Shown piece by piece: positions 1 to 9,029 of a stretch of 64,000 nucleotides of DNA (position 1 is the first letter of the stretch; the number at the start of each line of letters is the position of its first letter). The stretch comes from Bacillota bacterium (GTDB taxonomy: Bacteria; Bacillota; Clostridia; Christensenellales; UMGS416), in contig JAEYPH010000115.1 of the NCBI GenBank assembly GCA_023410875.1, positions 112,946 to 176,945 on the forward strand, given 5' to 3'. The notes beneath the pieces were generated by a model. That model made no database searches. It saw only the letters and a program-made list of their open reading frames with translations, and was not told the origin of the DNA. The translations under genes were made by a program, and so were the position numbers.

Positions 1-365
1 AGCCGCGCCGAGCCGCGGAACACGCCGCCGCCCCGGGCAGCCAGCGCCACGGGGATCAGAAAGCGCAGCGTGGAGCCAGATTCGCCGCAATCGATGTCCG
101 GCAGAGGGCCAGAGAAGTCAGGCGCTAAACCTTCAATGGCGAGATCGACCAGACCGTCCTGCCGGTGTTCGGCATTCACAACAGCGCCCAGCGCGCGCAC
201 CGCGCCGACGGTAGCCTGGATGTCCTGGGACAGCTCCACACCGCGAACGCGGCTGCCGCCCTGGGCCAGCGCCGCGGCCAGCACGGCCCGGTGGGCAAAG
301 CTCTTGGAGGGCGGCGCGGCCACGGCCCCGCCCCACGGCGAGGGGGCAATGCGCAGCGCGCTCAT
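1..365 (-). CDS. aroA: 3-phosphoshikimate 1-carboxyvinyltransferase (EPSP synthase), N-terminal part
   Basis: This enzyme transfers enolpyruvyl from PEP to shikimate 3-phosphate in the cytoplasmic shikimate pathway. About 121 N-terminal residues are present; the gene runs off the left edge. The translation starts MSALRIAPS, then shows the substrate-binding PPSKSFAHR motif near residue 20 and DCGESGSTLRFL near residue 92, both diagnostic of EPSP synthase. The ATG at 365 overlaps the aroB stop as ATGA, so the gene is translationally coupled and is the fourth visible gene of the aro operon. Identity is secure; completeness cannot be judged. Confidence 0.95.
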   Translation of the reverse strand, partial: MSALRIAPSPWGGAVAAPPSKSFAHRAVLAAALAQGGSRVRGVELSQDIQATVGAVRALGAVVNAEHRQDGLVDLAIEGLAPDFSGPLPDIDCGESGSTLRFLIPVALAARGGGVFRGSAR

Positions 366-1417
366 AGGAACAGCTCCAATTGGTCCACGGCCACGGTCTC
401 CAGCCGCACCGCGCCGATGTCCTGCAGCAGCGCCAGCGTGATCGTGTTGCCGCGGGTCTTCTTGTCCAGCGCCATGGCCTGCAGCAGGCCTGCGCGCTTG
501 TCCGGCTCCAGCGCCGTGGGCAGGCCGAAGGCCTGGCACAGCGCCCGCAGCCGCGTAGCAGTGCCCAGCTTTGTCAGCCCCATGGCCTCGCTGCGGGCGG
601 TGATGTGGCACATGCCGATGGCGATGGCCTCGCCGTGGCTGATGCCCTCATACCCCGCCTGGCGTTCCAGCGCATGGCCGATCGTGTGCCCGAAGTTCAG
701 CGTCATGCGCGCGCCGTGGTCGCGCTCGTCGTGGCGCACGGCGGCGCGCTTGACCGACAGGTTGCGCAGCAGGATGGCCGCCAGATTACCGGTGACGGCG
801 GCGCGGCCGGGCTTTCGCTCCAGCAGCTCGAACAGCGTCGTATCTGCGATGGCGGCGTGCTTGATGACCTCGCCCATGCCGCAGGCGAACTCCGGCTCGG
901 GCAGCGTCCGGACAAAGGCTGGGTCGATGAGCACGAAGCGGGGCTGATAAAATGTTCCTACCAAATTCTTGCCTTCGGGGAGGTCGATGGCGACCTTGCC
1001 GCCGATGGAGCTGTCCACCTGGGCCAGCAATGTCGTGGGAACCTGCACGAAGGGCACGCCCCGCAGCCACGTGGCCGCGGCCATGCCCGCCAGATCCCCG
1101 ATGACGCCGCCGCCCAGCGCGAGCACGGCGTCGCTGCGGGTGTGGCCCAGCTCCGCCAGGCGGGCATACAGCCGCAGCAGCATGTCGGCGCTCTTGGTCG
1201 GCTCGCCCGGCGGCAGCACTTCCACGTCGAAGGCCACGCCGGCCTGCTCCAGCGAGCGCTGCACCGCCTCGCCATACAGAGGCCAGACATGCTGATCGGT
1301 GACGATCAGCGCGCGGCCCGCCACAGCCTTGAGCCTCTCCCCCAGCGTGGACAGCGCGTTGCGCTCCACGTACACCGGGTACTTCCCGCTGTCCACCGAA
1401 ACGATGAACGGTTTCAT
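362..1417 (-). CDS. aroB: 3-dehydroquinate synthase
   Basis: AroB converts DAHP to 3-dehydroquinate using NAD and a divalent metal, the second step of the shikimate pathway. The 351-residue length is normal. Visible motifs are the NAD-binding GGGVIGDLAGMAAATWLRG segment near residue 95 and NFGHTIGHALE near residue 245, which carries metal-binding histidines. The start ATG at 1417 overlaps the tyrA stop (ATGA) and has GGGAGG seven bases upstream. The stop overlaps aroA in the same way, so aroF-tyrA-aroB-aroA form one tightly coupled operon. Confidence 0.97.
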   Translation of the reverse strand: MKPFIVSVDSGKYPVYVERNALSTLGERLKAVAGRALIVTDQHVWPLYGEAVQRSLEQAGVAFDVEVLPPGEPTKSADMLLRLYARLAELGHTRSDAVLALGGGVIGDLAGMAAATWLRGVPFVQVPTTLLAQVDSSIGGKVAIDLPEGKNLVGTFYQPRFVLIDPAFVRTLPEPEFACGMGEVIKHAAIADTTLFELLERKPGRAAVTGNLAAILLRNLSVKRAAVRHDERDHGARMTLNFGHTIGHALERQAGYEGISHGEAIAIGMCHITARSEAMGLTKLGTATRLRALCQAFGLPTALEPDKRAGLLQAMALDKKTRGNTITLALLQDIGAVRLETVAVDQLELFL

Positions 1418-2301
1418 AGACCTGCCTCCCTCGCATCAGCGGCTTGTTCCATCATGGTGCGGATGCCCTGGCGGTCGCCCCGGCGCAGCATATCCTCCAG
1501 CGCGACCATGCCGGCGCGCAGGCGATCCATCTCGGCTAGCAGCGCGTCGGCGTTGCCGGCGAACAGCTCCGACCATAGCGGCGCGTTGATGTCCGCCACG
1601 CGGCTGACATCGCGATAGCTGCCGGCGGAAAAGGGCAGCGGGTTTCGCCCGGCGGCGGCCAGCACATAGGCCACAGCCAGCGCGTGGGGCAGCTGGCTCG
1701 TGTAGGCGATCATGCTGTCGTGCTCCTGGGGCGTGGTTTCCACGATGCGCGCCGCGCCCAGCGCACCGGCGAAGCGGCGCACCAGGTCCAGCGCCCTGCT
1801 GCCGCCGCCCGGCAGCGGCGTCAGCAGATAGTTGCAGCCGTCGAACAGCGTCTCCACCGACTGGCCGTAGCCGCCGCGCTCCCGGCCGGCCATGGGGTGG
1901 CCGGGCACGAACTCGAAGCTCCCCGCGATGTCCACTGCGCCTTGGGCCACCGGCCTCTTGACGCCGCAGATGTCGGTGACGACCGACCCCGGCGCGAAGC
2001 TGCCGGCGTGGCCGCGCAGGAAACCCAGCGTGTCGCCGGGGTACAGGCACAGCACGGTCAGGTCCGCGCCGGCCACAGCATCCTCACCACTGGTCGCCGC
2101 ACGGTGGATGGCTCCCTCGACCAGCGCCCTGTTCAGCACGGCCTCGTCTCGGTCCCAGGCAGTCACAGCAACACCGGCGCGGCGCAGCGCCTTGGCCACC
2201 GATCCTCCCATGAGCCCCAGGCCAATCACCGATACAGAAACGTCCCCAAAATTGCCTGCAGGCGCATGCCTGCCGGGCGCCCGCCCAACGCTCACTGCCA
2301 T
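1414..2301 (-). CDS. tyrA: Prephenate dehydrogenase
   Basis: TyrA oxidatively decarboxylates prephenate to 4-hydroxyphenylpyruvate, the committed step to tyrosine. The 295-residue protein has an N-terminal Rossmann motif, VIGLGLMGGSVAKALR, near residue 20, then the GHPMAGRERGGY substrate-binding segment. There is no C-terminal ACT domain, so the enzyme is the short form. I chose ATG 2301 because GGGAGG lies seven bases upstream; a GTG at 2295 overlapping the aroF stop is an alternative. The open frame continues further upstream, but that part is only the aroF coding sequence read out of frame. Confidence 0.93.
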   Translation of the reverse strand: MAVSVGRAPGRHAPAGNFGDVSVSVIGLGLMGGSVAKALRRAGVAVTAWDRDEAVLNRALVEGAIHRAATSGEDAVAGADLTVLCLYPGDTLGFLRGHAGSFAPGSVVTDICGVKRPVAQGAVDIAGSFEFVPGHPMAGRERGGYGQSVETLFDGCNYLLTPLPGGGSRALDLVRRFAGALGAARIVETTPQEHDSMIAYTSQLPHALAVAYVLAAAGRNPLPFSAGSYRDVSRVADINAPLWSELFAGNADALLAEMDRLRAGMVALEDMLRRGDRQGIRTMMEQAADAREAGL

Positions 2302-3332
2302 AGGGCGGCCTCCCGGCGCGAGAGCGCCTTGCCCTCGGTGCGCGCCAGCACCTCGATTTCCCCCATGAGCTTGGCGAAAGTCTTGGGCTTGAGGCTCTGG
2401 CCGCCATCGCTCATGGCGTGGTCGGGGTCCGGGTGCACCTCGATGATCAGGCCGTTGGCGCCGGCCACCACGGCGGCCTTGGCCAGCGGCTCCACGAGCC
2501 ACCACACGCCCCCGGCGTGGCTGGGGTCCACGAACACCGGCAAATGGCTCAGGCGGTGGACCACCGGCACGGCGGAAATGTCCAGCGTGTTGCGCGTGTA
2601 TTTCTCGAAGGTACGGATGCCCCGCTCGCACAGGATGACCCGGTGGTTGCCGCCGCTCATGATATACTCGGCGCTCATGAGCCATTCCTCCACCGTGGCC
2701 GAAAGGCCGCGCTTGAGCAGGATGGGCTTGTCCAGCTTGCCCAACTCCTTGAGCAGAGAGAAGTTCTGCATGTTGCGCGCGCCCACCTGTATGATGTCGA
2801 TGTCGCGCGCGAAATCTTCCAGCGCGGAGATGTCCAGTATCTCACTGACCAGACCCAGGCCGGTCACAGCGCGAGCCAGTTTCAGCAGTTCCACGCCCTC
2901 GGGGCCCAGGCCCTGGAAGCTGTAGGGCGAGCTGCGGGGCTTATAAGCCCCACCCCGCAGGAATTGCGCGCCGGCCTGCTTTACACTGCGGGCCACGGAC
3001 AGCACCTGCTCCTCGCTCTCCACGGCGCAGGGCCCGGCGATCACGGTGAAGGCATTGCCGCCGATGTCTCTGCCTGCGGCCTGCAGCACCGTGTCCTCGG
3101 GGTGGAACATGCGGTTGGCCCGCTTGTAGGGCTCGGTCACGCGCATGACCCGGTGCACGATGCCGTTGGCCTCCAGCGGCGCCTCGGCCAGGCTGGCCAC
3201 ATCGCCAATGATGTTGAGCACTGTGTAATCGTGGCCGGTGGAGCGCAGCACCTCCATGCCCTGGCTGCGCAGCTGCTCGGCCAGCTCGTCGATTTTGGGT
3301 TCCGGGGAATTGGGTTTCAGGATGATGATCAT
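2292..3332 (-). CDS. aroF: 3-deoxy-7-phosphoheptulonate (DAHP) synthase, type I beta
   Basis: This enzyme condenses PEP with erythrose 4-phosphate, the first step of aromatic amino acid synthesis. The 346-residue protein has a ferredoxin-like N-terminal regulatory domain (residues 1-70, beginning MIIILKP), which is typical of beta-type enzymes. The KDPG-aldolase-like barrel follows, with AGPCAVES, RGGAYKPRSSPYSFQGLG and DPSHAGG. GGAGGG precedes the ATG. It is the first structural gene of the operon and sits directly behind the Tyr/Phe leader peptide and terminator, so expression is probably set by charging of tRNA-Tyr and tRNA-Phe. Confidence 0.96.
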   Translation of the reverse strand: MIIILKPNSPEPKIDELAEQLRSQGMEVLRSTGHDYTVLNIIGDVASLAEAPLEANGIVHRVMRVTEPYKRANRMFHPEDTVLQAAGRDIGGNAFTVIAGPCAVESEEQVLSVARSVKQAGAQFLRGGAYKPRSSPYSFQGLGPEGVELLKLARAVTGLGLVSEILDISALEDFARDIDIIQVGARNMQNFSLLKELGKLDKPILLKRGLSATVEEWLMSAEYIMSGGNHRVILCERGIRTFEKYTRNTLDISAVPVVHRLSHLPVFVDPSHAGGVWWLVEPLAKAAVVAGANGLIIEVHPDPDHAMSDGGQSLKPKTFAKLMGEIEVLARTEGKALSRREAALWQ

Positions 3333-3384
3333 GGGTTCCCTCCAAATGCTACCGTTCTACAGGGTTGATGGTTCTACCGTACTA

Positions 3385-3415
3385 CAAAAAAGGAGGACTC
3401 GTCTTCGAGTCCTCC
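3385..3415 (-). terminator. Rho-independent terminator acting as attenuator before aroF
   Basis: A perfect 10-bp stem (GGAGGACTCG / CGAGTCCTCC, loop of four) is followed on the minus strand by six T. It lies between the leader peptide stop and aroF, inside the operon leader, so it should stop transcription unless an alternative fold is favoured. Confidence 0.85.
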
Positions 3416-3452
3416 CATTGCTACCGAACTATGAATCAGGCCAGACCCGTCA

Positions 3453-3536
3453 TTATGCGCATGTGAATCTTCCGGCGCCAAAGAAGCCCCGGAAGCTAAA
3501 GTAGTAATATGCGCGCTGGTTGACGGGTTGTTTCAC
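3453..3536 (-). CDS. Tyr/Phe-rich leader peptide of the aro operon attenuator
   Basis: This 27-codon frame starts at GTG with GGGAGGG five bases upstream and ends at TAA. Its core reads AYYYFSFRGFF: three consecutive Tyr codons, and five Phe codons in the whole peptide. Codons 3-6 contain ACCCGTCA, which can pair with TGACGGGT just after the stop codon. Codons 14-23 form a further hairpin (CTTCCGG...CCGGAAG). These are the parts expected of a ribosome-stalling attenuator that senses both products of the pathway. The frame was found by eye in the leader. The peptide should have no function besides being translated. Confidence 0.85.
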   Translation of the reverse strand: MKQPVNQRAYYYFSFRGFFGAGRFTCA

Positions 3537-3571
3537 GAATGCCCTCCCGATGGATTCATCGGTTTTGTGGT

Positions 3572-3600
3572 ATTATATTCCCTATTCCATGGGCTGTCAA
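3572..3600 (-). promoter_or_regulatory. Sigma-A promoter of the aro operon
   Basis: TTGACA (3595-3600) and TATAAT (3572-3577) on the minus strand are separated by 17 bases, a perfect consensus. Transcription should start near 3565, about 30 bases before the leader peptide GTG. Confidence 0.9.
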
Positions 3601-3675
3601 TGAACTATTTTCCGGGTTCTTGAGGAAAAGAAGCTTTGCATAAATCACATAGTAGAGCGCAAGGGGAAGGGGTTT

Positions 3676-3807
3676 CGCGCCTTTGGGCGCGATCTGCGCA
3701 TCGCCTCGCCGACATCCAGTCGGCGAATGCGGCAGAGCCGCATAAGGCGACGCTAGGCTGCAGCGCCTCCTGCGCCAAGGCCAAAGGGCTTTCCGATCGC
3801 CCTTTGG
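3676..3807. repeat. Cluster of four perfect hairpins between yebC and the aro promoter
   Basis: Four short perfect inverted repeats follow one another: CGCGCC/GGCGCG (3676-3691), GCCGAC/GTCGGC (3708-3724), ATGCGGC/GCCGCAT (3727-3743) and CCAAAGGGC/GCCCTTTGG (3781-3807). The rightmost begins 29 bases past the yebC stop and has no T tract, so it is not a classical terminator. I see no credible gene here. It could be a structured 3' UTR or a repeat element. Confidence 0.5.
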
Positions 3808-3835
3808 AAACCTTCGGCCCCAAAATACTATGAAA

Positions 3836-4576
<741 letters not shown>

Positions 4577-4628
4577 CGTATCCCTCCGTATCAACTGCTC
4601 AGCGGCAGCGTTTCATTGGCAATATGTA

Positions 4629-4657
4629 ATTATACCTCATGCGAAAGAATTTGACAA
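4629..4657 (-). promoter_or_regulatory. Promoter of yebC
   Basis: TTGTCA (4652-4657) and TATAAT (4629-4634) are spaced by 17 bases on the minus strand, about 55 bases before the yebC start. Confidence 0.8.
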
Positions 4658-4678
4658 CCTCACGGAACCACTTTTCGC

Positions 4679-6259
4679 TCAATCCCTGGCTTCCGTGGCC
4701 CGCAGTGTCTTGAACAGACGAGTGTACGCCTCCAGCACCTTGGCGTTGTTGGCGCCGTGCAGCATGTCCAGGAAGTCCTTCACGGGAACGCTCTTGCCGC
4801 CGGCGCCTTCGATCATCGAGATGATCATCTGGTTCAGGGCGATGGAGCGGTCCACGCCGGCGATGCCGGTCAAGCCGCTGGATACCCTGTCGTCCAAAAT
4901 GTCCGGATCATTCAAATGCACGAGCCACGGCGCTGCCAGCTTCTGCCGGGGCCAGGCGGTTCGCAGGTTCTCGGCGTTCTGCGGCGCGTTCAGCGGTATG
5001 TGGCCGGTATCGATGGCGCTAAACACATTGTAACCCTGCCAATTGGTTCCGTCATTCGACCCGGTAAAGCTCCCCTGCAGCTCAGCAGAGAGCTCTATGC
5101 GCTCCCCGTGCAGCGTGTAGTCCACACCCTGCCGGCCGTAGATCACGCAATCGGCGTTTTCCTCAGAGGCGTATAGCCATTGCACGAAGGCCATGGCCTC
5201 CTGGGCGCGGCGGCTCTTGGCGGGGATGACCATTTCCGTGCCCGCATACCAGCTTGCATCGCCGACAGCCGCCATGAACAGGTGGCCGGCGTACCGCTGA
5301 GCGGTCAGCAGAGGGTAAGCGTAATCTTCCTTTCGCCGCGCCTCGTGGGCGATATAGGGCGAAACCACGAAACCGGCGGGTTCCAGCGTACCCGCCACTA
5401 GGCGCTCCCGCGCGGCTTGTTCGCCCCACACGATGCGCCCGGCAGAGCGCAGCGCTTCAAAATCTACCAGGAATTCTTCAAAACCGGGTATATCCTCCAG
5501 CAGCACAGGTTTGGCATCCGGGTCGTCCAGGCGGGCGCACACGCCGTCGCCGGTGTTCAGGGAAAAGTAGCCCTGCTCCTGTATCCAGAGGTCCATCACG
5601 CTATAGATGGGGGCGACGATGGCATAACGCCCGGGCTCGGCCTCTTCCAGCCGGTCCGCAAAGGCCCGGATGTCGCGGTATCCACCGAAACCCTGGGGAG
5701 CGTAGGGCTGCACCTGCGGGCTCACCGTAAACACCATGTGAAAGCCGATGCCGGAAGGCTCGCCGCACAGCGGCAACCCATACCGGGCGGCGGCGATGCC
5801 GTCCTTCCAGCGTGCCCAATAATCCGGTATGGCCGCGGGCGCCACCGCTGCACAGTCATACAGCAAGCCGCCGGCCCTGGCCTTGGTCAACGGGTACTCC
5901 TCGCCGTCATATCGGCTCACATCCACAAAATAACCGTCGGCCTTCACAACGCCGGAAGCCAACTGGGCGGCGACGTAGGCCAAATAACTGTCGGCGCCGT
6001 CTTCACCGACCTCCCGCCGCACCGTGTAAAAGTCGATGTTCCAACCTTTCTCCTTGGCCACGCTGCTGTAATGGCGATTCACGGAAATCATCGATTGTTG
6101 ATTGCTGGATGGCAGCACGAGGATCATCGGCTGCGCCGGAGCCGGCGTGGCAAGCGGTGAAGCTGCGGGCATGACAGTGGGCAGTGCTGCCGACGTGCAG
6201 GCGCACAGGCTCAGCGCCGCCATCAGCACCAAGACCATTTTTTGCCATCGTTTCGCCAT
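4679..6259 (-). CDS. Lipoprotein resembling family 1 extracellular solute-binding proteins (second copy)
   Basis: The 526-residue protein starts MAKRWQKM, has a hydrophobic signal segment and a lipobox ending LCAC near residue 20, then an Ala/Pro-rich spacer, so it should be anchored outside the membrane. The body has the look of sugar-type solute-binding proteins (for example a RAQEAMAFVQWLYASEENA segment), but I cannot name a ligand. It is a clear paralogue of the gene just upstream; both share VNRHYS and GWNIDFYTV. ATG 6259 is chosen because GGAGG lies six bases upstream and a signal peptide follows. No permease or ATPase gene is adjacent. Confidence 0.8.
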   Translation of the reverse strand: MAKRWQKMVLVLMAALSLCACTSAALPTVMPAASPLATPAPAQPMILVLPSSNQQSMISVNRHYSSVAKEKGWNIDFYTVRREVGEDGADSYLAYVAAQLASGVVKADGYFVDVSRYDGEEYPLTKARAGGLLYDCAAVAPAAIPDYWARWKDGIAAARYGLPLCGEPSGIGFHMVFTVSPQVQPYAPQGFGGYRDIRAFADRLEEAEPGRYAIVAPIYSVMDLWIQEQGYFSLNTGDGVCARLDDPDAKPVLLEDIPGFEEFLVDFEALRSAGRIVWGEQAARERLVAGTLEPAGFVVSPYIAHEARRKEDYAYPLLTAQRYAGHLFMAAVGDASWYAGTEMVIPAKSRRAQEAMAFVQWLYASEENADCVIYGRQGVDYTLHGERIELSAELQGSFTGSNDGTNWQGYNVFSAIDTGHIPLNAPQNAENLRTAWPRQKLAAPWLVHLNDPDILDDRVSSGLTGIAGVDRSIALNQMIISMIEGAGGKSVPVKDFLDMLHGANNAKVLEAYTRLFKTLRATEARD

Positions 6260-6279
6260 ACATATCCTCCGAAGCTTCA

Positions 6280-7944
6280 TCATGGGATGGCCTTGGTCCT
6301 CACTCTGTCGATGCGCTGCCGATACCATTGCAGCAGCGCATCGCTGCTCTTGCCGTGGAAGCATCTTTGCAACTCCTCGCCGGTGGGCAGTGCCTCGGAA
6401 GAACCATACCTGAGGCTGATGAAAGCATCCAACTCGGTATAGCGCGCCTGCGCAAGGTCTTCCGGCGGCGCATCCACACCAGCCTGCGGCGTCAGTTGCA
6501 AATCCAGAATGTGGGCAAACAAACCGGTGAGCCAAGGCGCGGCCAGCGGCAGCGGCCTCCGTTCGGACAGCACGGCCTCGGCGTTCTCGGGGGCCTCCAC
6601 CGGCAGCCGCCGCTGTGCAACCCCCGCAAACAAAGCGTAGAAAGCATACGGAACGCTGTTGTCTTCTCTCAGGCTGCGGTTGACAGCGCTGCGCAGGGGC
6701 TCACGCAGCGCCACGCGCTGCTCCTGCAGCTCATAATCCTCGCCCAACTGTCCGTAGAGCACGGCATCGGCGTTTTCCTGCGCTTCGGTGACCCATTGCA
6801 CGAAGGCCATCGCCTCCTCGGCCCGGCGGCTGGCCGCCGGTATCGTCAGCATGTCTGCGTACAGGTTGGGATGCTCGCGCAAAAACGCAAATAAAATACT
6901 GCTGGCATGCCTCTGGCCGCGATAGAGGGAATAGGCATGGAAGTTTCGCAGCGAAAGGCCTTCGGGGTTGGGATAATACAACAGGCTGTCGCTTAACAAC
7001 AGAGCGTTTCCGAGGTCCACATCCTGGCCAGGGTCACTGTACCATGTTAAGTCCACAAGCGCGCCGCGGGAACGCAGGCTCAAATAGTCGTCCAGAAAGT
7101 CCTGAAACCCAGGAATGTCTTCCAGCAGCACGGGGCGGGCATCGGCATCGTCCACGCCAACATACACCTGAAGAAGGCCGCTGCCCACCTCCATATAACC
7201 CCGCTCCAGCGCCCAGCATGCCAGCCAATCGGAAAAGCTGGCGCACAGACGGAAGCCGCCGCGCGTCGGCTCCGCGGTTCCGGCGGTGGGCTTGGGGTCG
7301 CCCTTGGTCGGCGGGCCGGCCAGCCGTTCCACCAGCGCGCGAAGATCAGAGAAGGTTTCCAGCGGTTCCCGAACCTCGGCCACCGTGTCCTGCCGGACGC
7401 ACAGCGCATAATCGTCGCCGTCGGTCATGATTTCCCGGCACAGCGGCAGGCCGTAGGCGCTGTCCGCGATGCGGTCCTTCCAGCGGGCCCAGTAGTCCGG
7501 CGCAGCCCGCTGGGCAGCGCCGGCGCAATCGAAGAGCAACCCCTGGCTTTTCAAATCCTCAAAGGCTTGCTTCTTGTCCTGCAGCAGGCTGGTACTCAGG
7601 AAATAACCGTCTGCCTTAGCGACGCCGGAAGCCAGTTGGGCGGTCACGTACTGCAGATAGCTGTCAACGCCGTCACCGGAATATTCCTGCTTCACGGTGT
7701 AGAAGTCGATGTTCCAGCCCTTGTTTTTGAGCACGGTGCTGTAGTGGCGGTTCACAGCAATCATCGGTTTCTGGTAGGGACTGGGCAACACGAGTATCAT
7801 CGGCTGCGCAAGGGCTGCCGAAGCTGCAGCCTGTGCTGTGGGTTCGGGCGTGGCAGTGGGCTGCACTGCCGTAGGTACACACCCTTGCGCGCACAGCATT
7901 GTAAGGATCATCGGCAGGAGCAGCCAACGGAACCTCTTGACCAT
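6280..7944 (-). CDS. Lipoprotein resembling family 1 extracellular solute-binding proteins (first copy)
   Basis: The 554-residue protein begins MVKRFRWLLLP, with a hydrophobic stretch and a lipobox AQGC near residue 22, then a TATPEPTAQAAAS-like spacer. It shares the opening domain (QPMILVLPS, VNRHYSTV, GWNIDFYTV), the PDYWARWKD motif and the EEAMAFVQWV motif with the next gene, 20 bases downstream, so the two arose by tandem duplication and are co-transcribed. GGGAGG precedes the ATG by five bases. The likely role is surface binding of a solute or sensing, but neither is shown by the sequence. Confidence 0.8.
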   Translation of the reverse strand: MVKRFRWLLLPMILTMLCAQGCVPTAVQPTATPEPTAQAAASAALAQPMILVLPSPYQKPMIAVNRHYSTVLKNKGWNIDFYTVKQEYSGDGVDSYLQYVTAQLASGVAKADGYFLSTSLLQDKKQAFEDLKSQGLLFDCAGAAQRAAPDYWARWKDRIADSAYGLPLCREIMTDGDDYALCVRQDTVAEVREPLETFSDLRALVERLAGPPTKGDPKPTAGTAEPTRGGFRLCASFSDWLACWALERGYMEVGSGLLQVYVGVDDADARPVLLEDIPGFQDFLDDYLSLRSRGALVDLTWYSDPGQDVDLGNALLLSDSLLYYPNPEGLSLRNFHAYSLYRGQRHASSILFAFLREHPNLYADMLTIPAASRRAEEAMAFVQWVTEAQENADAVLYGQLGEDYELQEQRVALREPLRSAVNRSLREDNSVPYAFYALFAGVAQRRLPVEAPENAEAVLSERRPLPLAAPWLTGLFAHILDLQLTPQAGVDAPPEDLAQARYTELDAFISLRYGSSEALPTGEELQRCFHGKSSDALLQWYRQRIDRVRTKAIP

Positions 7945-7985
7945 GCCAGCCTCCCGAAAGCCATGAATTATGGTTTTCTATCGCT

Positions 7986-8014
7986 ATTCTAGCATAATCA
8001 AAACAGCGTCACAA
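7986..8014 (-). promoter_or_regulatory. Promoter of the lipoprotein pair
   Basis: TTGTGA (8009-8014) and TAGAAT (7986-7991) with a 17-base spacer lie about 40 bases upstream of the first lipoprotein ATG. Confidence 0.65.
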
Positions 8015-8043
8015 TGGCGCTCCTTCAGAGGCTTCGGGAGGAG

Positions 8044-8949
8044 TCAAACCCCCTCCAGGTTGAAGGGCGGCACGTAGGCGTCGCTGGCAGAGCTGCGCTG
8101 CTGGCAGTAGGCATGGGCGAAGCCCAGCTCCCCCGCGCGCTTGAGCACGCGGTCGTATTCCATCGTCGTGAGCCTGCGGTTGATTTCCGGGAAATCGGCG
8201 GCCCTATGGCAGGGCATGTATTGGCTCATGAGGCTGAGCACGATGGCCTGCGGGTCCAGATGGGTGGCCAACCAATCGAGGATGGCCAGCGAATCCTCGC
8301 GGCCGCCGGGCAGAACCAGATGGCGCACGACCAGGCCGCGGGCCAGCAGGCCTTCGTCATCAAAACGCGCCGGGCCTGCCTGCTCTGCCATGATCTTAAG
8401 GGCACGGCTGGCCACTGCAAAATAATCCGCCGCGCCGCTGTAGCGCAAAGAGCGGGCGCTGTCCAGATATTTCAGGTCTGGCAGATAAATATCCACAACG
8501 CCCTCCATCAACGCCAGGCCTTCGGGGCTGTCATAGCCGCTGGAGTTGTATACAATGGGTACATGCAACCCCTGAGCGCGGGCCAGCCGCACCGCCGGGG
8601 CGATCCACGGCGTCACATGCGTGGGGTTCACCAGATTGACGTTGTGAGCCCCTTGGGCCTGCAGCTCCATAAAAATGTCCGCCAGCCGTTCTGCGGAAAC
8701 ATCTCTGCCAAAACAACTGGCACTTATGTCATGGTTCTGGCAATAGCAGCATTTCAGCGAGCAGCCGGAGAAGAACACCGTGCCGCTGCCCTGTGTTCCG
8801 CTAATGCAAGGCTCCTCCCAATGGTGCAGCGCGGCCCGCGCCACTCGCAGGCCCGCCACGCCGCAGGCGCCGGCGCGCACAGTGCGGTCGGCGCCGCAAG
8901 CCCGGGGGCACCAATGGCAACTGCTGGGTGTGATTTGTATGCTATCCAT
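8044..8949 (-). CDS. PflX-like radical SAM protein
   Basis: This 301-residue protein carries the radical SAM cluster motif as CSLKCCYCQNHDIS (CxxxCxxC), preceded by an N-terminal Cys-rich segment, CHWCPRACGADR. That arrangement is typical of the PflX/COG1313 branch related to pyruvate formate-lyase activating enzymes. It should bind a 4Fe-4S cluster and cleave S-adenosylmethionine; the protein target is unknown. I start at ATG 8949, because the upstream ATG at 8979 lies inside the rplS terminator stem. It probably depends on weak readthrough or its own promoter. Confidence 0.85.
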   Translation of the reverse strand: MDSIQITPSSCHWCPRACGADRTVRAGACGVAGLRVARAALHHWEEPCISGTQGSGTVFFSGCSLKCCYCQNHDISASCFGRDVSAERLADIFMELQAQGAHNVNLVNPTHVTPWIAPAVRLARAQGLHVPIVYNSSGYDSPEGLALMEGVVDIYLPDLKYLDSARSLRYSGAADYFAVASRALKIMAEQAGPARFDDEGLLARGLVVRHLVLPGGREDSLAILDWLATHLDPQAIVLSLMSQYMPCHRAADFPEINRRLTTMEYDRVLKRAGELGFAHAYCQQRSSASDAYVPPFNLEGV

Positions 8950-8970
8950 CCTGTCACGCTCCAAAAGAAC

Positions 8971-9001
8971 AAACGGCATAGCCGGAAAGGCTACGCCGTT
9001 T
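8971..9001 (-). terminator. Terminator downstream of rplS
   Basis: A 13-bp stem (AAACGGCATAGCC with GGCTACGCCGTTT, one G-U wobble, loop of five) is followed on the minus strand by a short T-rich stretch. It starts about 30 bases after the rplS stop. Confidence 0.75.
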
Positions 9002-9029
9002 GCATGAAATCCTGTCTTTACCGATGGGC

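Noticed and set aside
380..1618. Long plus-strand open frame of 412 codons across aroB
   Set aside because: It is antisense to aroB and tyrA, whose motifs and coupled starts are clear. GC-rich DNA commonly keeps antisense frames open.
3333..3600. T-box riboswitch upstream of aroF
   Set aside because: No T-box sequence (AGGGTGGnACCGCG type) or stem I specifier layout is visible; the translated Tyr/Phe peptide explains the terminator better.
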